A stretch of DNA of 64,000 bases from Tiliqua scincoides (GCF_035046505.1 NC_089826.1:9326254-9390253), one strand, 5' to 3'. Positions 31,758 through 43,613 are shown, numbered from the stretch's first letter. The notes: generated from the sequence alone by a model not told the origin. Numbers and translations: made by a program.

Positions 31758-32121
31758 CACAGACACTTCCTGCGCTGGAGACGGCCGCATTTCGATGTGG
31801 TTCAGGGAAAGTGGAATGTGGCTGGCTGGAGTCCCTGGTCCATAGATGCTCCTCGCCTTCCTTCTCAGGATTGGGCTCACACAGAACTGGCCCTACCAGA
31901 GCACCCCAACAGGCTGATTTCTCAGCCCCTTTTCCTGGACCATAGAAGTGAATGGAGATGTTGGTGGTACTCTGCGGTCACTATGACGGAAGGGAGGTTG
32001 TGATCTGGAAGGGGGACGTGATGGTGATTTCAGGTCCACTAGAAGACAAGAAGCGCACTGGCTGCGAGCTAGGAGGACTCCCCTGAGTCTCGCCTCTACC
32101 AGGGACTCATACAGAGGCATC

Positions 32122-32295
32122 AGGGCCCAATCCTACCCAGCTTTCCAGCACTGATGCAGCAGTGCCAATGGGGTGTGCGCCTCCTCCTGTGGAGTCATGG
32201 AGGCCTCCTCAAGGTAAGGGAGCCTTCGTCTTCTCAAGGTAAGGGAGCTACACGGTGGCTGCATCAGTGCTGGAAAGAGGGACAGGATCGGGCCC
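32122..32295. mobile_element. MITE with CCAATCCTATCCAACTTTCC ends (copy 3)
   Basis: GGGCCCAATCCTACCCAGCT and its inverted counterpart GACAGGATCGGGCCC. TCTCAAGGTAAGGGAGC-like words are duplicated in the centre. Confidence 0.7.
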
Positions 32296-32421
32296 ATAGT
32301 TAGGCAAGCTTTCTCCCAATCAGTGTTCCCGTCTGCAAAATGGGCATGATATTGACTTGACGCCAGAGTTGCTGACTTGTATACGTGAACACTCCAAAAG
32401 TGCCATTGAAATGCTCAGTAT

Positions 32422-32489
32422 CGGTGGCGTAGCTAGAGGGGGTGCAAAGCACTAAGTTTTGCAGGGAGCCTCATCGCAGCATGCAAGCC
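32422..32489. mobile_element. hAT-like MITE, CAGTGGCGTAGC family, left arm only
   Basis: GGTGGCGTAGCTAGAGGGGG to GCATGCAAGCC, then abruptly a (CG)(CA)n(TA)n(GA)n tract (32490-32550). Confidence 0.75.
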
Positions 32490-32496
32490 ACACACG

Positions 32497-32538
<42 letters not shown>

Positions 32539-32650
32539 GAGAGAGAGAGATTCAAGCCTAATCCTATATGTCTACTCAGAAGTAAATCCCGTTTTAGTCA
32601 ATTTTAGTCAATGGAATTAACCCCCCAGGACTAGCTAGGATTGCACCTTT
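32490..32650. repeat. Compound dinucleotide tract plus AGTAAG repeat
   Basis: CG/CA, TA and GA runs to about 32550, then a palindromic repeat copy (32553-32650) that holds TTTTAGTCAA twice. Confidence 0.8.
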
Positions 32651-32893
32651 GCAGCAGTGGATACCTGCCACCTAGCTGCATCCTCGTGAGCAAGAACCTT
32701 AACGATCTTTAAGCATTTCACTATGAATTTAAGGGCATTAAAATATTATTACTCCAGATAAATGCCTGGATCTCCCCCGCCCTTTCCCACAAGCCAATCT
32801 CCACTTTGCTTCCAGGTAAAGCATCTGCAACAGGCATGGCTTCGACCTACCTACCCACGACTTACAAAAGTCATGTTGGGTGAGGTCTCAGGA

Positions 32894-33071
32894 CCGTGGC
32901 GTAGCTAGAGGGGGTGCAAAGCACTACGTTTTGCAGAGAGTCTCACCGCAGCATGCAAGCGGGCCCTCCCTTCTTCTTCAAAGCCATTCCTGGCTTCGAG
33001 AGCAAACCTGAGACAACGATGAGGCTCCCTGCAAAACTTAGGGCTTTGCACCCCCTCTAGCTATGCCACTA
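32894..33071. mobile_element. hAT-like MITE, CAGTGGCGTAGC family, with target duplication
   Basis: Flanks TCTCAGGA (32886-32893) and TCTCAGGG (33072-33079) match at 7 of 8 positions. The inverted ends are well kept. Confidence 0.88.
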
Positions 33072-33079
33072 TCTCAGGG

Positions 33080-33770
33080 CATTCAGTACCTATAATAAGG
33101 CCTCTGAATGCTTCTGAATTTCTGGATGGGGATGCAGGCCTTGCATTTGTACCTTTCCTCTTTCTGTCTCAAAACAATACACTCAAGTGGGCTTTCTGCA
33201 AACTTTCTGCAGCCTGTGGCCAGGTGGACCAGAGATGTTCCCAGATACAAGATCCCTTGGTGGGTCTACACAGGGATGAGCATCAGAACTGGAGTGACCA
33301 AGTGCCCGGCAGAAAGGAGATTTGGGAGTCAGGTTATGGAAAGAAGACCTCACAGTTACAGAAGAAACCACTTGTCCCCTAAGCTGGATTCAAGGAGTAA
33401 ACCTGCAACCTGGTTTGCTCACCTAAGTCAGAAAGAAGCCTACAGTGCCCTCTTCTGCCCAACAAGGATATCCTGAAGCTCAAGTTCTCCCCTGCAAAAC
33501 ATAAATGCCTCCAGATGAACTGTACTGTTCCTCGCTTTTTGAGTCTACCTACATCCCAGATTTAAAGTAGTTTAGAAGCTGTTACCTCCTAACAGGAAAC
33601 TGTCTATGGGGAAAGGGTAAGGTAAGAGCTCTGCCTGAATGGTCCTCATCCTCACCACTCTATGGGTCTCAGTAGCTTTTGGAAGAAGCCATGATGCAGC
33701 CTGGCTTCTTGATGCAGCCATGATGCACCCAGATTCATTCCCTGGGGAAGAAAACCCCTTCAGCTGCCCG
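33080..33770. other. No gene recognised
   Basis: An open frame of 122 codons from 33108 has no recognisable motif and no splice or promoter context. Confidence 0.35.
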
Positions 33771-34303
33771 CTTGTGTTCAATGGGGCTTTCTACCAGGAA
33801 AGTGGGTATAAGATTACAGCCCTAGGGCACACTCCTGTGCTTGTCTACTCAGAAGTAAGTCCCACTGTCTGAAATAAATTATTTCAGACCAAATAAATTT
33901 AGTCTGAAATAAATTCCATGAAGCAGCACAATGTGGCTAACTCCAAGTTTAGCAAGAATGAAACTGAAGCCCTAGGGAAAATATCTTGCATTAAATTTTT
34001 GCCCAGCGTTGCATATACACAACAGGGATCAAATGTGTACACCTGTGGGCTGGACAAAAATGGGTCAACCTCTGTGTGTTCACTCAAAAGCAAATCCCAC
34101 TGTGTGCAACTCCCATGTTGCAATCCTATACACACTCACCTGAAGGGAAGGGTCACAGTGGAACATAATTCTGAGAAAATATGCATAGCCTTGCACTGTC
34201 ATTGTGTTTGAAATAAAGCTGCAATCCTAAACATGCTTACTAGGGAGTCAATCCAATTAAAGTCAGTGAGATGTACTTCTGAGTAAACATGATTAAGCTT
34301 GGC
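33771..34303. repeat. AGTAAG palindromic repeats around a TTAA mini-MITE
   Basis: Partial copies at 33771-33870, 34117-34198 and 34218-34303. AAATAAATT.. is duplicated near 33868-33912. Confidence 0.7.
33991..34068. mobile_element. Mini-MITE, TTAA-type (copy 3)
   Basis: TTAAATTTTTGCCCAGCGTT on the left, GGGCTGGACAAAAATGGGTC on the right; the same core as 16713-16790. Confidence 0.5.
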
Positions 34304-34924
34304 TGGCGTTGGGCCAGAATGATGAGTTCACCTTGGTGTAACTTGAATGTAGGATCCGTCCTTAAGAAAGAACTGGAGTAGAGCGAGAAATGACACACAG
34401 TGACCTCAATTCACTGAAATGGGATTGACCTTTCCTTATTAATTTCTTGTCACCATGTGGAAATTTCTCTCTGACCCAACTCCTGCCCCCCTCATTTTAT
34501 TTCCTAGGGCTAAACAAATACTTGTCTGGTTTTAAGTAACAAAAGGGGGTGTGTGTGAGAGGACCTCAAGGGAAGGAGTACCAAAAATAGCCAAACAGCG
34601 ACACCCAGCACAAGAAAATGTGAAGCTCACTCAGCTGGAGAACTCCTCCTGGCTAAATACAAGAGCTTGACTATGCTAAGGCCAAGCATGTGTGAAGCTG
34701 CAAGGGGGAGAAAAGAGTGGAGTAGGGCTCTGGGAAATGGTATTATGACCCAGGAACAGGACTGAACTGAGTTTCCCTATTTGGTTATTTTATCTGTCAG
34801 ATAAATATCTAGCCAGATAAGTATCTAGCCAGATATTCTCATCTTTAAAACACTTAGAAACTCCCACCAGTTCTCTGTAAATATTCTGAAGAGAGCATCT
34901 ACAGCATTAGGCCTGTGATATTGA

Positions 34925-35072
34925 CCTCAGAATGCCAGATGCAAGGAAGGGCACCAGGATGCAGGTCTCTATTGTACTTCCTGATGCATCTGGTGGGCCA
35001 CTGTGAGATACAGGGAGCTTGACTAGATGGGTCTCTGGCCTGATCCAGCGGGGCTCTTCTTTTGGTCTTATA
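34925..35072 (-). mobile_element. CR1-like repeat, GCTGGATCAGGCC family (copy 4)
   Basis: Reverse orientation: CAGAATGCCAGATGCAAGGA .. GGGCCACTGTGAGATACAGG .. GGCCTGATCCAGCGGGGCTC. Confidence 0.78.
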
Positions 35073-35349
35073 TAGACAATGGAACCCTGAGTAGAGAAGT
35101 GAAGATTCCCTAACCCAGTCTATGCAAACTCTGACAGGCGTGGGAGACCTTCAATATCAGCCCAAAGGCCTATCCTTCAACCCTGACCTGACTAATTCTT
35201 CCAGGGCTAGGCTATTGTTGCAAAGATAACACCTGTGCATTCTTCTGGGAACTGATTGAGAAAATACATACATATCTCTGCATCCACGAATTGAAATGTT
35301 ACTTCAGTTTTAGTCCTGCAAAAACTGTGTTCCAGATACTGTTGTTGGT

Positions 35350-35781
35350 AATAAATAATAATAATAATAACTAGGTATTTATATACCACCTTTCTGGTCA
35401 TCAGATTACTCCTCTGACTTTATTCAAGGTGGTTTACATAGGCAGGCATTTCTAAATCCCTCAAGGGGATTTTTACAATCATAGAGGTTTTCTCTTTCAA
35501 GAACCAACATTTCAGAATGGATCTTCCTGGTTTGGTCTCACTTCTGGCCTCCAGTTCTCCCACGCAGGCTGGCAAGCAGCTCCATCTCTCACATGGAGGG
35601 CAGCCAAGACGCTTCTTGCTCACACCAAGAGCAGGTGGAATCACTCAGCTGGGCTTGTCAGCTGCTTCAAGGTCTCGCCATTCTCAGCCGTTCAGGGAGC
35701 TGCCGGTGTCCTTGAACTGGCGACCTTCTGATGTTATCTTCGGGCTAAGAGACTCTACCCTCTAGACCACACCTCCTGCCC
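35350..35781 (-). mobile_element. tRNA-derived SINE, nearly full length
   Basis: On the minus strand it opens GGCAGGAGGTGTGGTCTAGA (A-box region), with a B-box-like GGTCGCCAGTTCAAGG, a body of about 300 bases, and a 3' end GGTGGTATATAAATACCTAG followed by ATT repeats. The head-body-tail order is that of a tRNA-headed SINE with an L2-type tail. Confidence 0.75.
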
Positions 35782-35849
35782 AATAAACAATGAGGTGGGG
35801 GCTTTTACCCAGTTTAGGTTGGTGTGCCAGCTGTGATCCAGTTTAGGTT

Positions 35850-36685
35850 GGTGTGACCACTGTGATCCATGCCTGGGTGACATCTTGGTTAGATTACAAT
35901 GTGGGGCTACCCTGGAAGACAGTCCGGAAACTGCAACAGAATGTGACCACTTACTGGGGCTCTGCGGTTCAGTTCTATTGAACTGCTACTCCAGTGACCT
36001 CACTGATTGCTGGGTCATTTCCAGGCTCAATTCAAGATGATGTTGTTTTGACAACATCCTTTAAAGGGGCTTGAGAAGCCCCTTTAAAGCTCAGAAACAG
36101 GGTACTTGAGGGACTGCCTTCTTTACATGCCAACCTGCCCCTCAGAGCTTCTGAGGGGACCCTTCTTCTTGTGCCACCCCTGGAAAAGGTTTGGGGGCAG
36201 CAACAAGAGGTAGTGCCCTCTCAGTGGTTGCACTGCAGATATGGAAGTTCCTCTCTGGAGATTTGAGAACAGCTTCTTCCCTTGATGTTCCAACGGGGAC
36301 TGAAAAAAAAATGTGGTCAGATTTTGGGTAGTTAGGGTAGGCAGGAGAGTTATTTTGTTTATTTATTTTCTTATGCCCCTTGGTATCACTTTATGGTGCC
36401 TTTTAATTTGCACTGCTGTATTATTCATTGCTACCGCTTATGTTTCTAAGGATTTTATGATGCTTTATGCTACTGAGCTTTTTATTGTGAGTCTCTCCTC
36501 CATTGTCTTATTGCTGGCACGCATAGGATTTTATGCTGCGAGTTTTCTTAATTGCGCACTGTGTGGATTGTATTATTGTCTGGATTGCACTGTTTTATAC
36601 ATGTTTTATACATGGTTAGCCACCTTCATTCACCACGTTGGACGAAGAGCAGGAGAAAAATGTGTTAAATAAATAATAAAGCACC
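35850..36685 (+). mobile_element. Old L2-type LINE 3' remnant
   Basis: GTGATCCATGCCTGGGTGAC and GAAGACAGTCCGGAAACTGC match the start of the L2 segment at 37650-37745. The 3' end GTTAGCCACCTTCATTCACC with AAATAAATAATAAAG is L2-like. Strongly diverged; the 119-codon frame at 36313 is hydrophobic noise. Confidence 0.55.
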
Positions 36686-36973
36686 ATCCATAAGCGAGGC
36701 ATTCTGCAAAAGATCAGCAGATGGATCCTTGCCCCAGGGGGCTTGCAATCCAGACAAGGACACTCCACATTTGTATAGCACTGTGGGTGTGCAAAGCACT
36801 TTAGCGGTACTGTTTTGCTATAAGCTCTTACAACTACCCTGTAAAGTTCATTAGTATTATTTCTGATGACACAGCTGCCAGTTCTTTAGCTGGACTTGGC
36901 ATTAATTATTAGTCAGGCCCCACCCAGGGGCCTAGGACGATATTATTATTATTCCAAATGACATGAAAATGAG

Positions 36974-37222
36974 GGCCCAATCCAAAACCACACGTGTTGG
37001 CCTGCCACCAGTGTGCACTGTCACAAAGGTGTCATAAGGCACACCTGTGGCAATCAGCACCTCCCGGCCCAATACAAGGCTACTATACTCTGTGCCAGCT
37101 AAACAGTATAAATAGTATACTCTACTATATTCTGAACCACCGGCAGCTGCCCAGAATCCATTGGATGCAGCAGCAGCCATTTTGGCACCGCTGCAGCCCT
37201 GGGTGCCAGGGAGTTCAGAATT
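36974..37222. repeat. Interspersed repeat, GGGCCCAATCCAAAACC family
   Basis: Shares TGTGCACTGTC.CAAA, GCAGCAGCCATTTTGGCACC and CAGCCCTGGGTGCCAGGGAG with 58157-58680. Class unknown. Confidence 0.55.
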
Positions 37223-37504
37223 TTTTTCAAATTAAACTTTTTACATAAAGACCAGTGGAATAATTTTGCATCTCTATTGTGTCTGACTTTGTAATCTGTC
37301 TGAGTGATTTTGCTACATTCACATGAATGTCTCATTTTTTTCTTGGCAATGTCAGGGCAGTGTAAAGGAGAAGTCTGACACGCCAGTACCTCTGTTGTTG
37401 TTTTTTTGCAGAGCCATGTCTGACTCACTTTTCCAAAGGACTCCGACTCAAGTCAAAGTGACTCTAAAAGGGCTCTGGATGAGTCCTGAAGATCACCCAT
37501 GATA

Positions 37505-38385
37505 ACTTGCAGGTAACTAGCAGGTCCGCAGCTTGGGGGTCCACCTGGACTCACAGCTGCTCCTGGATTCCCAGGTGGCGGCTGTGGCTAGGGGGGCCTT
37601 TGCTCAGCTTCGGCTTGTGCGCCAGCTGCAGCTATATTGGACCGTGCAGACCTGGCCACGGTGATCCATGCCACGGTGACATCGAGGTTAAATTACTGTA
37701 ACGTGCTCTATGTGGGGCTGCCTTTGAAGACGGTTCGGAAACTGCAACTAGTGCAGAATGCGGCGGCCCATGTAGTTACTGGAGGTAGGCAGTTTGACTC
37801 TGTCAGTCCGCTTCTCCAGCGGCTGCACTGGCTGCCCATTCGTTTCCGGGCCCAATTCAAGGTGCTGATTTTGACCTTTAAAGCCCTATACTGCTCTGGG
37901 CCAGGGTATCTCAGAGACCACCTACTCCCGTACAATCCGGCCCGTCCTCTTAGGTCATCAGAGAAGGCCTTTTTACAAGTGCCGCAGCCTAGGGAGGTAC
38001 GTGGGGCAGTGGCAAGAAATAGGGCCTTCTCAGTAGTGGCACCAACACTATGGAATTCCCTTCCCCTTAAGAACTGCTCCCTCTCTTGAAACATTTTGGC
38101 GAGGCCCTTCTGTTTAGACAAGCCTTCTGAGTTCCTGGCCTTTTTAACATCTCTTAATATTTTTTAACATCTGTTTACAGGCCTGATCCTTTTTTAATTT
38201 GCTGCACTATGCTCTTACGTGACTAGTTTTTATCTGACTACTGTTTTACAATATGTTACAATATGTTTTTTTTAATCTGTTTTAAACTATGTTTTTAATG
38301 TGTTTTAACCTTGCTTTGTAAGCCGCCTTGAGTCTCTTCGGGGAGAAAGGCAGGGTAAAAATAAAGTATAATAATAATAATGCCT
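37505..38385 (+). mobile_element. L2-clade LINE, 3' portion of ORF2 and tail
   Basis: The plus strand reads VTSRLNYCNVLYVGLPLKTV, KLQLVQNAAAHVV, LHWLPIRFRAQFKVL and NRAFSVVAPTLWNSLP, the standard C-terminal sequence of L2-clade reverse transcriptases. The tail ends GCCGCCTTGAGTCTCTTCGG, GTAAAAATAAAGTATAATAAT. The frame shifts after about LKNCSLS, so the copy is not intact. No target duplication noted. Confidence 0.9.
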
Positions 38386-38599
38386 TGCTTGCAACTCATG
38401 TCAAGGGGTGGAACTCGGGACTTGACTCAAAGGTGTGGTACATTCCTGGTGTCCATTGGTAGGCACAGGAGTCCCAGACCTCTGCTGTCTGGAGCAAGAC
38501 TGGCAATGAGACTCAATAAACTGTGGTATGAGCTCAGCTCAGCTTGGTGCGCAGAGCTCTACTGTGCACTTTTCACATGCTCAAAAAAGCCTTCCCATC

Positions 38600-38755
38600 T
38601 TCCCTAAGCCTCCTACCAGTGCTTGTTGCATTGCATCTGACCTCCGAATCTGGAAGTCACTGGTGATGACATCATCACCAGTGACTTCCAGTGGTACTTC
38701 CAAAAGGTGGACCATGCAAAATGGTACAGCAAGGGACAAACATTGAGAATCACTG
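38600..38755. mobile_element. hAT fragment with palindromic core
   Basis: The right end ATTGAGAATCACTG is a hAT-like terminus. The core 38651-38690 is an almost perfect 40-base palindrome (arms from TGGAAGTCACTGGTGATGA). The left terminus is not evident. Confidence 0.45.
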
Positions 38756-39116
38756 AACTAGGACTTTTCAGCTACAGCATCCTTCTTGTGGAATACTTTC
38801 ACTAGAAAAGCTTGCCTGGTTCATTCTCTCTCAATCCCTTGGATACCACACAGGGGTACGATTGAGAAGGGAGAGAAAGGGAGGGGCATTTTAATTGAGA
38901 CTCCCACGTTTCATTAAAGGGACACGTGAAATAAAAGAATTTCAGATGGTGTTCTCAAGTTCGCTTGCAAATGTATGCGCACCCTCAGGAGTAAATATGA
39001 AGGGTTTTTCACAGCCCCTACCCGAGTGAGAGCAAATTATATTTCCTTTCTTCACATCATATATTGTTAAAATGGAGACACAACTTTTCTTTTGACCTTG
39101 TAAGATCTTTGTATAG

Positions 39117-39196
<80 letters not shown>

Positions 39197-39216
39197 TGTA
39201 TATATGTGTTGTTCTG

Positions 39217-39271
<55 letters not shown>

Positions 39272-39284
39272 AGAACAACACATA
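39117..39284. repeat. Two (TA)n tracts linked by inverted repeats
   Basis: (TA)n at about 39117-39194 and 39222-39268. The segment between them, ATGTGTTGTTCTGTTTTTAT, recurs in inverted form after the second tract (ATAAACAGAACAACACAT). Confidence 0.9.
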
Positions 39285-40017
39285 TTATTGTGTCTTATTT
39301 GCGTTGGTCGTAAGTTTCAGAAGGAATGTATACATCAGTCTTTTTTTTTTATAAGAGTCCATTTCCTGATGCATGGGAAAAAATTATACACTGGCCTAAA
39401 AATAGCTCGCTCATGTGTTTTAAAGCTCAGTGTCACACACATATATCATAATATAAATAGTCTTAAGTGTTCCTTCCTATGTGTTAAGTCATCCCAGTCA
39501 GTAAAATCCATGCGTGCAAATAAGGTGAGGGAAAGGAAGATGATTGGCTCAGCTGAGACTTGCCCCTGGCCAGCACATGCTTGCTTGGTTTTTAAATCTA
39601 TGAAATCTGTTCCTTAAGAATCTTTATGTAAGTGACATGTGCAGCTCTTGGTTCCTCAGTAAACAAGTTCATGGTAGATTTATAGAGGGCAGGATCATCA
39701 CCATGTGATTTGGACAACTCCTACCTTAGGGTGTAATTAAAAGAATACCTTTTATTAGGACCAGCCAGTGCAAGGGTGCTAGCCTCCTTGTTGCAAAAAA
39801 CTCTTCTTCAGGCACATTTGATGCCCTACCCTTACAGAGAAAGTCCAAGAGAGGTAGATATGAACAGAGGTCTTTGGGGCACAGAGTAGTTTTCTCACGG
39901 CCTGTGCTTTTTTTTTTTTTAATAAATGCATTCTCTTACAAAATTTAGATTTACAAAGCAAACTATAAACTTATAAATTCGAAGTATGAATTGAAATTAC
40001 CAACTAATACAACTAAG
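39285..40017. other. No gene or repeat recognised
   Basis: Moderately A/T-rich unique sequence. The 109-codon frame at 39288 has no motif. Confidence 0.4.
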
Positions 40018-40290
40018 GGTGCAATCCTACCCTGCGCTGGAACAGGCTTGTGCTGTATCCAGGGCAGGATATATCCAGAGCAGGATAGAGACGTAAGGAG
40101 TCTCAGTCAGAGGCAAGGGGAAACTTTTCCCTTACCCCTGGGTAAGGTGCCTTGCCCCAATGGGTCTCCTTGGGAGGTGGCACAAATCAGAGGAGAGTGG
40201 ATCTCCCTGGGAACGGGGGTTGGGATCCGGCATAACTGCCAGATCCCATTCCCTCCTGTTCCCCACCCACCTGCCCCTGGGGTAGCCCAC
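40018..40290. repeat. Interspersed GC-rich repeat, related to 43185-43613
   Basis: GTGCAATCCTACCCTGCGCT, CAGGGCAGGAT, CCCCAATGGGTCTCCTTGGG. Similar GC-rich sequence occurs at 43185-43613 and 55920-56135. Confidence 0.5.
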
Positions 40291-41497
40291 TGCCTGCTTA
40301 TAAAAAAAAAACTCATAAGAAGAACAATTGCCATGCATGTATCACAGTAAAGAGATGTTCAAAATGGTCACTGAGCATCTCAGTCTCTTGGTCTGTATCC
40401 ACATTCTTTTGATACATAATCATGCAACTTCCATAGGGTTCTGCTGACATGTGGCTACCTAGGACATGCATAGTGCGTAACTCTGTGTTTCAGACAGTGT
40501 AGCTATTGTGGGGAATATCTGTTATTCTGCGTTACAAAGCCCTTTTTTAAAATGGTAAACCAGGAAGAGAAGACCACCCATCATTAAACTGGTGGAAAAC
40601 ACTCTCTGTTCTTCATGGCCTCTACTCCACCAAGTGAATTTTTGTGGAGAGGAGAGGCCAGCATCAAGCAAGAACCGAATTTCAAAAGAAATTGATGCAC
40701 CCCCACCTAGTGGAATTCTGCTGACATTGTCTCATCCCCTTTCCTAGCAATGTGTCATCAGCATGTATTTGTCATGAAAAAGACTGCGACTGCATCCATT
40801 TGTAAGCATAAAAAATAATGGCAGCCCCAGTTAATATTTGTGCAGCCAATTCTGAATATTACAGGAAGTCATTACCCAACACTTATAAAGCAATGTAAGT
40901 GGGCAAAGGGGTTTGTTCTGTTGAACTTCTTTCTCTTTGTCTTCAGTGCTTTTAATGATAGGCCTGTGGCCTGCCAACGTACAGGAGAGCACACAAGGTT
41001 CAAAAATCTCCTGGTTCTGATGACTGCCTAAGAGTGCAATAAACAGGGGGCGGTGAACATCATTTGAGATATTGCAAGACTTGTTTTTGCTCTCTGTGTT
41101 AATCACCATGTACACTGAGGGTGCTATAACGATGATAGAGGTGGTGGTGGTGGACTACAGTAGATTGTTTGGTTGCTCACGAGTTGCTCCGGCCCAAGGA
41201 AGTCAATTGTTCAGCTGGAGAATTAGACTGAGGAATACTGACTGGCCCAGGGCCCCTTGGTGAGATTATGGCTGAGCTGAGATTCTAGACTGAAGTTCAG
41301 CCCTTCTTGGGTCTCATGGGGTTTTCCTCCTCTGTTTTGCACTTTATTATTATTGGAAAGCACCATATACATAGATGATGATGATGATGATGATTCCAAA
41401 TAACATGAGACAAGTTGTTAACTGGAGTTAAGCAATTGATACAAGTTTTAACCTGAGACTTATCAACTAGGTTTCGGAGCAGTATGTATTTATTGTA
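40291..41497. other. No gene; minor simple repeats
   Basis: Includes (GGT)n at about 41140-41152 and (GAT)n at about 41372-41393, with an L2-like 3' fragment possible near 41150-41300. No coding signal. Confidence 0.4.
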
Positions 41498-41978
41498 TTG
41501 GCAACCTTCAGTCTTGAAAGACTATGGTATCGCGCTCTGAAAGGTGGTTCTGGCACAGCATCTAGTGTGGCTGAAAAGGCCAATCCGGGAGTGACAATCC
41601 CTTCCACACCGGGAGCAAGTGCAGCCTGTCCCTGGTCTGTCTCCCTGGCTACGGGCCTTCCTTCTTTGCCTCTTAGCCTCAGACTGTTGGCCAAGTGTCT
41701 CTTCAAACTGGGAAAGGCCATGCTGCACAGCTTCCCTCCAAGCAGGCCGCTCAGAGGCCAGGGTTTCCCACCTGTTGAGGTCCACTCCTAAGGCCTTCAG
41801 ATCCCTCTTGCAGATGTCCTTGTACCGCAGCTGTGGTCTACCTGTAGGGCGCTTTCCTTGCACGAGTTCTCCATAGAGGAGATCTTTTGGGATCCGGCCA
41901 TCATCCATTCTCACGACATGACCGAGCCAACGCAGGCGTCTCTGTTTCAGCAGTGCATACATGCTAGGGATTCCAGCA
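41498..41978 (-). mobile_element. Non-LTR retrotransposon (LINE), 3' end, copy 2
   Basis: Nearly identical to 7900-8383, with the same start (AGIPSMYALLKQRRLRWLGH on the minus strand) and the same end. It lacks three bases in the region after QHGLSQF. The target duplication is not clear. Confidence 0.88.
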
Positions 41979-42000
41979 CATTCTGTTCCTAAGTGACACA

Positions 42001-42197
42001 GGGCCCAATCCTATCCAACTTTCCAGCACCAGTGCAGTTGCAATGCAGCCTGGAGGTAGGGGAACAAATGTTCCTTTACTTTGAGGAGACCTCCATAAGT
42101 ACCCTCCCTCCACAGGATGCAGCGCATACCCCATTGGCATGGCTACACCAGGGCATGGCTACACCAGGGCAAGAAAGTTGGATAGGATTTGGGGCCA
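42001..42197. mobile_element. MITE with CCAATCCTATCCAACTTTCC ends (copy 4)
   Basis: GGGCCCAATCCTATCCAACT on the left, AGTTGGATAGGATTTGGGGC on the right. GGCATGGCTACACCAGG is duplicated inside. Confidence 0.72.
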
Positions 42198-43184
42198 AAG
42201 TCTTTACTAACTAGCACTGGAGGGCAAATTGTTCCTCTCTTCCTGAAGACCACTGTCCCTGCTCCACTAATGAGAATCGTGGTTCTGCTAAATATTTATG
42301 ATGACATTGTTTTTATTTCTTTATGTGAACTGACATGAAAAAAAAATATTTATTGAAAGGGAGTCCATTAATTTGTAAAATAAACAAACAACCCATGAAA
42401 TTAAATAAGCCAGAGATGGGCTTCAATTGGTTTGGGGGTAAGTTGCTCCCCCATCTTAGGTGGAATTGAAACCTCATCCCATTAGCCAACATTTTCATTA
42501 CCCTGTGACTGTGTTGTGTGTCTGGGATTGATGGTGTTTTCCAATGGAACATGCTCTGTTTGTACACAGTGAAACAGGGACAGCCATTAGGGCTGACAAA
42601 ATTGTAACTGACAAGTATGCAGGCTGACAAGGAAGTGGGGATTATCAGAGCATCCCTTGCCCATTTCCTTGGCTGAACTTAACTCTGGGGTGATTCATGT
42701 TGCAGTTTCTGATTACACACCCCAGGCCTAAATATACCTACTGCATAAAAATATCCACTGTGTATGTGCAACTAGATTTGCCAAGCCTTGTTATTTATAA
42801 TGGCAAAGGTAAGAGAAACTTCTCTTTAGCAAGGGGAAAGTGGCTATTTTGAGCCAGCGTGGTGACCTCTAAAAGCACACGTGGTTTAGCTATCAACTTC
42901 TTTTGAGGGGTCTTAGTGGAGCCGAAATGAATTTTCTCCTCTGGATTCTTCCTGGTGAATGCAAATGTCTATTAACTAGATAGTCTCTGAACCCTTGCGG
43001 AATGTTTGTAGAATATTTGATTAGATTTTATTTCAGTTAAGGTTGCAACTTTTAGTTGATAATCAGTGCAATTTTATAAATTGGATTTTATCAATCTAGA
43101 AAGCACCCTAGGCCAAGCCAAGTCTCTTGCACTTGGCCGATGATTGTAGCGAAAGTGGCATAAAGCACTTTCATGAGGACTTAA
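42198..43184. other. No gene or clear repeat
   Basis: Unique-looking sequence. The 105-codon minus-strand frame at 42313 has no motif. Confidence 0.4.
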
Positions 43185-43613
43185 GTGGAGAGAGGCTGGC
43201 GCATGGACATGCACCTGGATGCCAGCCCAAACCCTGTTGAGCCAGTGCAATGGTAGGCCCATGCCAGCTGAGCTAGGCTGGCACAGAGGTCTGGGGGTGT
43301 TTGGGAAGGGCAGAAGGGAGGCGTTTCAGAGTGGGGAGAGGGCAACTGGCAAGTGGGCCCCTGGGTAGGTGGTGGGTGAGTGGGCAGCCAGGTCAGGATC
43401 TGGTACTTGTGCCTGATCCTAACCCCAGTCCCAGGGCAGCTCTGGGCTGCTTGGATCTGTACCACCTCTTTAGGTGGTGCAGATCTGAGTAGCCCCATTG
43501 GGGATGCTGCGGTGCTACCCAACGTAAGGGGAAGCAATTGGTTCCAACCCTAGTCTGGATGCGGGGTAGACCCACCAGCCTGTCTGCTCCAGGGCAGGTT
43601 AGAATTGGGCTGT
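43185..43613. repeat. GC-rich interspersed repeat
   Basis: It has TGGCACAGAGG.., GGGCAGCCAGG, CCACCTCTTTAGGTGG (a short palindrome) and ends CAGGGCAGGTTAGAATTGGG. An AGTAAG repeat half copy follows (43664-43740). Confidence 0.5.

Noticed and set aside
33108-33476. 122-codon plus-strand frame
   Set aside because: No domain, no homologue recognised, no transcription signals.
37637-38089. 150-codon plus-strand frame as a host gene
   Set aside because: Its motifs (NYCNVLYVGLP, LHWLPIRFR, LWNSLP) are those of L2-clade LINEs.
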